Assembly: GCA_004794655.1 (NCBI GenBank)
Contig: SMMW01000619.1
Coordinates: forward strand, 2,774,001-2,838,000
DNA length: 64,000 bases
DNA from: Marisa cornuarietis
Taxonomy: Eukaryota; Mollusca; Gastropoda; Architaenioglossa; Ampullariidae
Reading direction: 5' to 3'
The position numbers and the translations under genes were made by a program. The notes under the pieces were generated by a model. The model was not told the origin of the DNA, made no database searches, and worked only from the letters and a program-made list of their open reading frames with translations. Shown here one piece after another: positions 38,101 through 50,100 of this stretch; within the stretch, counting starts at the first letter, position 1, and each line of letters begins with the position of its first letter.

Positions 38101-41100
38101 CTGCTACTCCTTGTGAGTGGTCATGGTCAGGGTCTTCATGTCCAGAGTAGATGATAGTCTCTCCTGACGAGAGTCTGGTCTGACCGCTACCATTCCATCT
38201 GGTCTCGCACAGGCCAAGGAGCTTGATGCCATAGTTCTTCATCTCCTGTGCTACCTGAGCTGATTTTCCTCTCTCGTATAGGGTTCTGATGTTCCAGGTC
38301 CCTATCCTGGTTTTTGCCTTGGCCGTAAGAAGATAGGTCGGCGAGCTGACTTCCCGAAGGCTTTCGCCAGCACGCGTCATAGGCCCCTCCAAAGAGGGAT
38401 CTTCCCGTCCAGGCTCTCGTTGTGGTAGTGTTGTAGTTGTAGTTTCTGTAGCAAGGGTTGTTTTACAGGGTGGGGTTGCTAACCCCACGCCCAACCCTCC
38501 TCCTTCATCCGGGCTTGGGACCGGCAGGTTACCCGGGGGGTTTCCAGGCGGAGTTAAAAACAAATAAATTAGCTAAGTTAAAAGAGAAGTCTAGAATATA
38601 GGAACAGGGCAACACAAGGAACCTGCAATCAGTACATACGTCACCAGTGGGGACTTGCAGGCCTTAGGGACACCAAGAGCAAGAAACTACAACAGAAAAA
38701 GAGGAGACAGGCAACAGTAAACAACACCTGCGGCAACACGGAACAGCCAGAGCCTTCTCCCACACCTCTCCTTACCCTCTTCCCTCACCCCTCCCATCCT
38801 CTAGTCGTAATATCCCCCACATCCCCATCCGCCCACAGTACCAAATTGCTGGAAGCGCTTTTCCCCTCCCCAAATCAACACCAACTCTCTCCCTACCTGA
38901 ATCATTGACAATGTAATCCTACCCAAATAGTCATGATGTTTGTGTTGTCGACCTCTTTCTCATTTTGGCAATGACTCTATCTAGGTGTGTATCTAGAAAA
39001 CGGAAGCGCGATATTAATAGATTTGGGGAAATACTATCGGGTTGAAAACAATTGCACCCCACTGGATCTTTGTTGCACCATTATTTGGACGTACGCCCGT
39101 GGACGTGAACGTACTGTCACGTTGTGCCGTTGGAGCGGACTGGCACCGATTAAGCGGTTGATTGGTGGGAGGTCAATTGTTGGGGTGAAGGCTGCGTTGT
39201 ATGCAGGGGTCTGCAAGTTGCGCGCCCCGTGAGATTGTGCTTGTCGCCTTGCACGTCTTTATTTTATTATTATTATTATTATTTTTAGTCATCAGACATC
39301 GTTACGTGTGTTGCCTTGCCAGTCTTCTTCTTTTGTCATCAGACGTCGTTACGTGTGTCGCCTTGCCAGTCTTCTTCTTTTGTCATCAGACGTCGTTACG
39401 TGTGTCGCCTTGCCAGTCTTCTTCTTTTGTCATCAGACGTCGTTACGTGTGTCGCCTTGCCAGTCTTCTTCTTTTGTCATCAGACGTCGTTACGTGTGTC
39501 GCCTTGCCAGTCTTCTTCTTTTGTCATCAGACGTCGTTACGTGTGTCGCCTTGCCAGTCTTCTTCTTTTATCATCAGACGTCGTTATGTGTGTCACATTC
39601 GTCCACGGTTTAGTGACATCATTTTTCCGTATGGTTATCCTTACTTTCCACTCAGTGACTTTATACCCGTTCACTCACTTATCGAGAACGTCTGTTGAGA
39701 CAAAGAGGAAACGTTTATCACAGGTAAATGTCGATATCTGGCATGTAGACAGTCTCGAGTTGTCATCAAATCCAGCCTGCCACCTTGCTAAGTTTATCAC
39801 AGACAGCTAGCACCACACCTGGGCTTAAGGTAAATAAGGACGTTTTGATTGATATTTTGCTTACATGCAGTGACGATCGCACAGTTAAGATTGGTATTGG
39901 AACATGGAACATGTGTCTGTGATAATATTGTCTCATGGTTAAGATTGCTACATGTATTAGTATATACCAAAACAAAACACACATAGACATACAGACACAG
40001 GCTGCAAATGGTCCTGTCCACACCACAAGTCCAGTCATAAAACGGATCTGATTTTTTTATTTTTTTGGTTGCTCCTTGGGTTGCCTGCAGAACGCAAAAA
40101 ATGAGTTCGCAAGCCGTCGGAGCAGAAGCTGTGCAAATCCATCGATACAATAGTGTCTGCTGTTCGCCAGCTTTCGCAGATCAGGATGTGCAAGAGGTAC
40201 AGATGGAAAGCTCGTAGTTCAGATACACTAAGTCAGTATTAATCTGGATTAAAAACAGACTTCTAAGAAACCCGGGATGTTTCAGTGGAGATCGCAGTGT
40301 TCAAACGTTTGTTATTACCACAAGTAAGAACCATTAGCTCTTGGTTTCAGATCTCGCCTTGGGGTCAGATAGCCTGTATAATCACTTTCTACTAAAATCA
40401 GGAAATTTAAATGAGTTTACTTCCTGTAATTTACACTCTTTAACTCAGTTTTGACGAGGAAGTTTTTATTACAATAAGTGGATAATATACATTACCTGAC
40501 AGTTTTGACTTATCTGTTCAAGCATTTAGATTACTGACATATTAACAAAAAAACTGTATTAATACCAACAGTGTTCTCTGTGATTTCACATATTGAGGAG
40601 TTGGCCACAGCCGTACCTTGAGATTATTGCCAACTTGATTTATATAAGATTTATATAATGCTGGCAGATAGGCATAAATAAAAACACTTACAATTCTAGT
40701 AACCAAAATATACAGAGAAGATCAAAATATTCTTTAGTACTATTTCTTTTATCTTTCTGATTGTATTGCTAGCTGACCATATCTTTCCAGCACAGAGACT
40801 TCGTTGCTGACAAGGCACTTGGCACCAACAGCTTAACTCCTTTACTCTTGTAAATTTGAAACACTGAGGCTATAGGGTAGGTTCTTACAATTGTGTAAAA
40901 TGACCTATCAAGGTCTTCACTTGCAACCCTAGCTTCATCTCCATCCACCCCGTGATGCAGAATCATCGCTAGATGAAAGCACTTTGCAGTCAGCTAAACC
41001 ATGGATAGGGAACCTTTTTTCTGCCGAGGGCCATTCGCATATTTATAACATCATTCGCGGTCCACACAAAATTATCATCTTCAACAATTAACCTGTGTTT

Positions 41101-44100
41101 GGTCCAGCCGTAGTTTCGTCACAGTGCCTGGCACTGTCCTCTGAGTCACTGCAATAAGACAGACAGGCTGCGGACAGATGACAAGAAGCAAACGTGTGTA
41201 TTCCGTCATATGTGTCATGCCTATCCCATAATGAAAGGTCATTGCTTGGGCTTCAAATTTTATACTTAATACATATTTGTTGCTATGAAATAAACTCCTA
41301 GATTTATTGAATTCTGTGTCCCACCAACGGTTGCATTGGCCAGGGCAGACCAAATGATTTCGTGGGCCGGACGTTCTCCACCCGAGATTTGCTGACAGTA
41401 CCCTTATTTAGTGATCGCTCTTGAGCAAAGCTGTTATAATTCACAAACCTGACTGTTTTGAAATAATTTTGTTTTCAGTAGAGACGAGTGCAGTAAAGAT
41501 GACCTCTTCCGTACTGCAGACTAACCTCTGGCCTCGCATGCAGGGAGCCCCCATTTACCAGTTGGTCCCAAAGAGCCTTTCGGGCCAAAGTAGTCGGCGG
41601 CGATAGTCGTCCCAGTTTGGAGACAAGACTCTTGAGGTGGTTTCACATGCTTCCGTAGCCATGGAGGGAACGGAAGGTGGATGGCGTCAGGCGACTGTAT
41701 AGAACACACACACACACACAGTGGGCTCACATTTTAGACTGGGTCGAAAGGTTTCATGATCAGTTGTCCGATTCGACCCAATTTTATGCGGAAGGAAGTT
41801 CTGTCCAAATTGTGAGTGGCATTGAATGTGGCTGCTCCACTCTTACCTCTTCGCACCTTATTACACGTGACGTAGCAGATCAAAGGCCAGATGCCAACGG
41901 CGGTGAGAGCGCACCACCACTATAATGCGCGCTGGGATTGTCTGGGCGACCGCACGTGCAATGGTTGTCTAAGCCTGACTGCGCGGCGCTGACTGAGTAC
42001 GTGGGACTCCATAGCTGCACCCTTGTCGCGGCGCGCTGCTCTACCACTGACCTACCAGAAACTATTTTTAGTCCAGTGATTATAGTCTGGCCCATTACCA
42101 CAGTATCCGAAGCTTCCGTCAGCCTTTAGGTCACAGAAGTGATTTTATGTCAAAGCATGTTTACCAGACTCCTCTCTCAACACTGTCATCTCACGCGGAC
42201 GGCGACACCATGCAGTGGTCGCCAGGATCTTGCTGGCCGGTCCGCTGAGAGATGTATCGGCCTCAGACGTTTAGCAACATCCAAGGATAAGCTGTAGTTC
42301 CGTGGTAATCTGGTGTCGGCTTCAATACCAGCAGTAAACGATAGCGATCTCAAAATGTAGTAAGTCATATTTTTTACTCCTACCACACATATCTAAGCGT
42401 GGAATAGAACCATCTGTTGGATTTGTTATTTATTGTACCATACCATGACACCCGTTATAGAGGGTGGGCCACGTAAAAGTACCCTTCCTCAATAATCAAG
42501 GACCAGAGACGGGCTACTTTAAGTGGCCCGTCCTGTAGTATACATTCCTATATATGTGTGCATATGCACAGATGCACATAAACAGCTTTTGTGTGAAAGA
42601 TGCATGCACACATAATATATCCATGGACATTATATGGTATCTTTCACATCAGTGTGCATGTATATGCACTTGGCCATTTTAATCGGTATAGTTTCTGCTT
42701 GTCTATATTTGTGTATAAAATAACAGATTGTTGCAGCCAGTGTAGACTAGTAGCATTGTAGCTGGCTTGTATTTCATGCTTACCTTTGTGACTAATTTCC
42801 ATAATGTAACAGAAGTGCTTGCTAAGCAGTTTGTTGCAAGTGCATGCATGGCTGGAGTTGACAACTGTGATACTGTTCATAGAAGAGCTGGTGCAGCAGC
42901 TTTGTGTATTTGAATGTAACAGATAACATGCCTACAAACATCATTAGTTAAAGAAAAGGTCAACCAAAAAGATATCAGAATTGTACATGGATATGCTTAC
43001 ATTGTGAAGGCTTTAGGCAGTGGTAGAGCTGGAACTATCTGTTAAATGGGTGTATGTGTGTGTGTGTGTGTGTACAAATGTGTCGTCATGATTTTGACCT
43101 CTTTGTGTGCATGGTGATGCTTGCAGGCACATACCTTGAGAATGGAAGAGGCACTCACCCAGATACTGGGAACTAGTGTCTGTGATTGAGCTTTACCCAA
43201 TCATTAGAAAACAAATGTAGTGCCTCACAAGACCTTTCACGTTTTTTCCTTGTGATAAGATACATGTGCTTCTGGATTGTTATGTCCTTTACTGCGCACA
43301 GACTAAAAAATTTCAGTTGAAGGCAATCTTGGTTGATTGAAAACTGATCACAGCAGGAAGATGGCTCGTGAGTGGCTATAATAGCAATTCCAGATGGCCT
43401 TAGTTTTTTTGTTGTTTAACATGTTTCCAGTTTTGAGTCAGAGTTATTCTTGATTTAAAGTGCTATTTTAAAAATATTTGCAGGTGTATTCTTGCTGTCA
43501 AGTGTTGTTGACACCCTTAGTATTTATATGTTCAGTTACACCAGTTATCATGGAGCATTATACTACAGTTTATATATACTGCTCCATTTTTCATTTATTC
43601 GTGTTTGACCAGTGTTTCTGTTCAGGATTTGGGCCATTCTTATCAGTGTGATGCCCTTGATAACCAGGAACATATCCTACAATTTTTGTGAAAATGAATT
43701 TCCTTATATCAGTATCAAGTATTGCACAATGTAATTTACATGCCATATCAAATTTGCATATGATGCAGACTGGTGAGGAAAACATCTTGAGAACAATCAT
43801 GCTCCTGTTATGGCTTGCTAGCAGATAATGGGCTAATGAAGGTCCTTCAGTCTAATTTGGGCTAGTATTTTGAATAGTTCTCCTGCTGTGGTCAAGGGTC
43901 TGCAGTTTTGCCTCCTTAGTCTAGCCCTTGTTTTTCCTTGAGAATCCAATGTAGAACTGTTCTGGTCATGAAGTCCACTAATGCTTCTGTTAACATTCAG
44001 TTCAAGCTAGTATCTTCAGAAGCAGGGGTCATGCTCTCTGTTTGCAATGGGCAAGCATATTTTCATTTTAAAATACATATAGTTTGTTGGTCAAAGCCCC

Positions 44101-47100
44101 ACTAGATTTTGAGCAATCACTTTATATGGAATGTGGACAATTCTGTTACTCCTTCATTCTCCAGCATTCAGAGCCCTATAGGAATGTTAATATATCTGGT
44201 AAACTTGAGCTTGTTGACGCTATAGTGAATTGGCTTCCTCTGGTGCCTCATCATCTGTTATGTCTACCACACTGCCTAAGTATGTGAACAAGATTTTCTT
44301 TTAAATCAGTTCAAATAAAAAGCCTTTGTCGTCATTATTCTTTAGTTTGGAGGTTCTTATTAAAGGTATAAGCAGGCATTCAGGTAGCATGAAACACGTT
44401 TCACTGCTCGGGCATTCATTTACCCGGGTCCAGGTCAATTGAACTTTTGGTGTTGTCTTAGCTGATTTCATAGTATGGTCATGGTGAGGAAGATAAAGTT
44501 TTGGTCACAGTGACCACCCCTGCCTTCCCAGTTCATTGCTTTTTACCAGCGCACATCAGTCAATTGTGCTTCATTAACAACGTTTTTTGAGAGGTCATGT
44601 CTTATAAAAATAGAATTCTCGACTAGGCTTTATTGCAACATTTAGCAGATGTTCACCTTCAAAAATATAGGGCATTTGAAGAGAGCATCCTTGACTACCA
44701 CAATAGATATGTACTGATCAGCTGCTGTGACCCGCTAGTTCCCGCTATAGATCTTCATTTAAACGCAACAGTGGCAGAATAAGCTTCATCAAGCAGAAAC
44801 GGGAGAAGAAAGCATTACAATGTGGGTTGGTTTTTTTTTTTTTTAGAGTTTTATTTCAACATTTGAATGAATGAACATGAATTTCTAGGCAGTTGATGTC
44901 ATGGGTCCTGGAATGAAAGTAGACAGGTTGATCTCAGTTATAACCAGATTTTGGGGGATTTTAGCGAGTCATAATAGTGAGGTTTTACTGTAATACACTA
45001 ACAAAAACAAACAAACAAACAAAACTAAAATCTGCATGTAGGCAAATAATCTGCTTACACTTTTTAATAAAATTTCATCTTTACTTTCAGACATGGTACA
45101 CTTATTTTTCCCCTCTTCCTTTTGTCTGTTTGCAGCTCCGTCAAAGCCCAAGTTCTTTGATCGGTTTATCTCTGGCTCAGGACTATCTAAGAAAAGCTGT
45201 GTTGAGGGACCCAGAACCAAGAAGCACACAAGCACTTTTCTGGCCAAGAAGGACAACACTGGTGACAGATCTGAGTCATCTGATTATGAAGCAGATCTTT
45301 CAGGTGCACAGAGTCTGGAGTCTGAGGACACCTTTGGGGACTTGCATGTGATCGATGATTCATTTGGCTGTGCCTTTGATGACTATGACAATGCAGCAAA
45401 GACTTACCTTTCAGAGTCTGAGACAGTTCCTGAAACAGACAGGGACAGTGGTTCTACCCCTCCATCATCTCCCATAGTTCCTGGACTTGTTAAACAGCGA
45501 CTTCAGAATTTCCAAAAACTCTCGTCTGATGGTGACCTTAATTTTACATGCTCAGTGTCACAGCAGAGGAGTAAAAGTGAAGGAAAAAGTGTTCCAGGGT
45601 CACCAAGGTCAGGCCGTCGCTGTTTCAGCCCTGTGTCAGAAAAGGCCAACCGTTTGGTAAAAAGTTTCTACAGTTTCTCCCGCAACAGTGCATTCTCCCA
45701 AGCAGTAATGGAAAAGGGATATGTGCGGGCTCTTGCAGAACAGATTAACAGTGGGAAGCTACAACCAGTTTATGACGATGATGAAAACATAGTTTTGGCT
45801 GAGGCTGGGGACTCAAATGAAAATGGGAGAAATGAGTATGTGGACATTGCAAAGACAGAACAGTTGGGTGTTTCTCCTTGTGAGGAAAGAAACATTGGAA
45901 GGAATTTGTCTGTTCAGAGGAATTCTAACCATGGTCAACAGACTGTCATTTGCTTTTCCCATGAAAAAGACATTGTTAGCAATACTCATGTGACCTCTTG
46001 TGATCTCGTACTAGATGATGATAAGCAGAACAAAGGCACAGATGGGCATGCTGATTGCAAACCTTCAGAACAGTTCATCCTTGCTGGCCAGGTTTCACCT
46101 CCCTGTGGATCCTCTTGCCAGTCCCCATGCTCTCTCAGGTCTCCACGCTCTCCACGCTCACCACGCTCTCCTCAGTCTTCCAGGGCAAAGTTAAAAGAGG
46201 GTTTGAGCAATGAAAGCAGATCCGATCCCCTTGAGAAGAACAGTAGTGACAAACCAAAATTTCCTAGATCTACCAAGTTACTTAAGAGTAATCCATCAGT
46301 AGATTACCAAATGCCAAAAGTGAGTGTTTCACATGACACATCTGATGGGCAGTGTGGTAATGATGACATTCCAGAATCTTCTGAGTATGGATGTATGGCA
46401 GCAGCATCTGCTACAGGGAATGTGGAAGAGTACACACAGACCAGCAGAAACAACAGCCACCTGTATGACAACATATGCTTTAAGAACTCCACACTCACTC
46501 CAGAAGACCTTTTTAATATGAGCTGGACAGATAGTGACAGTGAATTTTCTGAAGATAGTGATTTGGAAAAGGAGTCAACAGAGAATGCTAAGGTAAGTAT
46601 GTTGGATATTGTTTCTAGTTTTATTTGAAACATACTTTTTTTGCTTTTCTTTGTTAACCAACAAACGAAGGAAAAGGAAAGGTGCACATTCTGGAAGTCA
46701 TATTTGTGTAGACGTTTTTCAAGGCAACTTCTAGATCTCCTCTGTTTACAAGGAGGTTGAGCTTGCTATCCCTAGTAGCCTGAAAGTCTGTAATGTGTAC
46801 ACAGTGATAGATAATGCATCTCAATGATGATTTTAGACAATACAAATCAACTTGTGCTCTACATCTGTGAAAAGACTATAAGAACTTAAGTCTTTTTTAT
46901 TCTTCAGCAGTGTACTTACTGGCCACTTCCCTTTATAAATTTCTTTAAATGCCAGTATGAGGTTAAAAATGAGCGGTTTTACCATCTTTTTATGTACATT
47001 CCTCAACAATGTTCACCTTCAGCACAATTTGTTTTTATTACATTGTCCAAGATAGTCTGACAAAGGTATGAAAATAATCTCACTTAGTCAGTTTGATAAG

Positions 47101-50100
47101 GGCAAGAACATTGCCCTAGCTCAGCATCTGTGAGTGCTGAAAACTTAATTGAGTAGGTTTGTAAATGGTAAAGACCGTATCTAGTTACTTCGTGAATAAT
47201 GAAAAATTTCAAGTGTAATATACAGTACAAAACATGTACATGCACGTGTGTGCCTGTGTGCACACATACATTCAGAGATTTGACTTACTCCACCATCTGA
47301 CTTCACCCCTGTTTGTTTCAGCCCACACTTGTAGAGACATTGAAAAGTGAAATGTGTTCTGTCTCTGCAGTGGATCTTGAGGAAAATTTGGAGACTGATG
47401 TTAGTCATGAGCAGAAGCTCATATCTGAGGCATTACACACTGAATGTTTGCCAACGGTATGCAGACTTTGCTGATTGAAGGCCGCCTGAGATAGTTTTTG
47501 CTTCTATTATTAAAGCTGGTTAAAACTGTTTTTGCTGTGGTTTGACAGATTTACAGCTACAAACAGCTCTTCAGTGTATTTTCTCTTCTCATAGGTTGTC
47601 CTTTGCATGTTTCTTCTCATCTGCTCATTAAAAATGAAACACTGACAGGATTTTCATTGCATGGGACTACTTAATAAGTTTCTATGCTTGCACGGCAGTG
47701 AAACTGAAATATTTCTTGAAGTTCCTCTCATGCCCTTTAAAAAATGGGTTTTTTTTTTTTTGCTGTCGAACAAGGCAAGGCATGCCAGGTTGGCAACGGC
47801 ATGTAGCTTTGTAACCTTTGCACTGTGCTATACCTGTAACCTTTGCATTCTGTGCTGTTCCTTTCATATTGGGCTATGACTGTGCCTGTTACAGTGCCAT
47901 GTGCATCTTGGCAAGAATGGCAGGGAAGTTAGAGGCATGCAGCAGTGAAGTTAGAGGCATGCAGCTACCAAACACTTCTTGCTTTGCCAGCTATTCTCAT
48001 ATTGCATGACTTGGACTGGGCCAAGAATTTGCTCTGCAACGGGGCAGGTCTGAGGTCTGACTGTGGTATCCTCCTGGCCTTTGTGTGGCTGCATCCAATT
48101 CTTTTCTTGCTCAGCCTCTCTCTCCATATCTAATAACAAACTTCTTGTCCTTTGGTTACTGTAAAGGTCAGCTTGAAACTGCTCATTATTTGGTAGTTAA
48201 TAATGTTAGCACTCTGTGTTTTACTATACTGTCTAAGCATCTTTATGTATGCACTCTTTATACAAGAATTCATTTCAAATGTTGTGTCATTAGAATGATA
48301 ACTTTTAAAGTTAAGCAACATTTGAAATGATGAGCTTAGTACAAGATATTATTTCCCCTAATCTGGGTGAATAACTCCCTTCCATTCTCTATCTCCCCTG
48401 CTGGGCATATCGCTGATGATTTAAGCATAGCCATGTACCTTTGATATTGTGAAGGTTTTTCATTTCTTTCTGTGCTTGATGTTTCACTTTGATTTTGGAA
48501 AAAAAGTCCCATGTTAGAGCTCCGCGCAATTATTTTAACATTGGCCAACGCTTAAGAACACCTAGACCCTTTACCATGGACATTGACAGGCTTTTCCAGC
48601 TGATGGACCCATCATTTAGTAATATCCTTTGGTTGAGGGAAGCTCTGAAAAAAAAATCAGCATAGCCTAATCTGTATTCATGTGTGCACAGTGAAAACAA
48701 GTGGTTAAACTGAGGTCTTGGCTGTGGACACTGCCTGCCTAACTGGCTTAGGGCACCTCAACTCACCTCAGTTTGATTCAAAGTGGGGAGGATAAAGTCT
48801 GTTTTACATACTTTTGGTCCATAAGATTAATTATTTCATTTATTCTTCCTTTTGCTATGCAGACAGAGCAAAAGCAGCAAGCTGGAGAAAGTGTGATACC
48901 CAGAGAGAAACTTCACCAGATCGCAGACGAATTGTTGAAAACAGAGCGTACTTATGTAGCTCGACTTAGATTGCTTCATGAGGTGAGAACAATACTTGCT
49001 GTTCCAGCCTGCTTCACAATCTCTATGCCATACTTATTCATTGTCAGACTTTTGTCTGAGAGGCTTCTTGCTTTGCAGGCAATGACTAAGATAAGCTTGA
49101 AAATCTTGTTAGTCATTAGGATTTTGCTGAGGATAGCATGGTCTATATTTAAGGGTTATTTCATGGCATTGTACTGAGCCCAGCTTTCACCATCATTGTG
49201 CATTTTCAGGGCTTTTACCTTCGAATTGACCAGGAGAATCGGCAGCACAACTTTTTGGCTAGTGAGCATATTCTGACTGATATGTTCTCTAACATTCAGA
49301 GTATATATCGTTTTCACAATGACTTTATGCTTCGGGAGCTGGAACACCGCATGGAGAGATGGTGAGTTCAAACATTCAGATTAACTGTGAAACTTTCACT
49401 TGCAGTGGTTTTCAAACTTTTCCAGATGAGTACCACTTTCGAAAATTCGAATTGACCGAGTACCACCTCCCAACCCTACATACAGCTCCCGTAAAATATA
49501 TATACACATTCTTTTATTTTGGCGTATGGTGCTCGCGTACCACCCGTCATACCTTTGCGCATGGTGCTCGCGTACCACCCATCATACCTTCGCGTACCAG
49601 TAGTTTGAAAACCTCTGATTTAGAAAAGCAACACAGCTGACAAAACATTTTGTTTTTTATCTGGTCACTTGTCTGTATGCAGCTGTGTTGATACTGTTTT
49701 GCTACTCCTGCTTTTGCATGTTTATGTTTTGGATCTGATCTTACAGTGTAAAATTTCAGTGTCTGGTACCACTTCATATTCATAGGTCCCACATACCTCT
49801 TTGGCATCATAGAAAGAAAAGTGAAATTTGGTGATTGAGTGTAAGTTGACCTTTAACTTGAAAAATAGACAAGTTATTAAATAGAATAAAAGCCTGGAAT
49901 ATTACATTGCAGAGCAGAAGATAAACATACGCCTAAACTATTTAGTAATTAAAGTTCAATTTAAGAACTAATATTAACGAAAAAGGCTTCATGCTTTGAG
50001 ACGAAGTATTAACATTTTAGCTGGCATATTACATAGGGATATAAGTTACAGTGTTTGAATATACAATAAGAGAAGATGTGTTAAATCTTATTTTAGTAAA

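Larger units (their letters stand above)
21766..45135. other. giant first intron of the short isoform
   Basis: If the 21735 start is right, this is one 23.4-kb intron. It hosts dispersed repeats, a CpG-rich block with a candidate alternative first exon, a hAT derivative, a complete LINE, a minisatellite and several small transposon relics, each listed separately. Parts not listed (for example 22561-24100, 24421-26000, 30836-35351, 39594-40990 and 43246-44940) show no gene that I could support. Confidence 0.5.

Noticed and set aside
39201..39810. Three overlapping long plus-strand ORFs with repetitive Ser/Leu/Phe-rich peptides
   Set aside because: They are generated by the stop-free 47-bp minisatellite read in three frames; no start context, splice sites or domains support a protein.
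41955..42062. Possible functional tRNA gene on the minus strand
   Set aside because: Only the D-arm is convincing; no acceptable anticodon arm or B-box at the right spacing.
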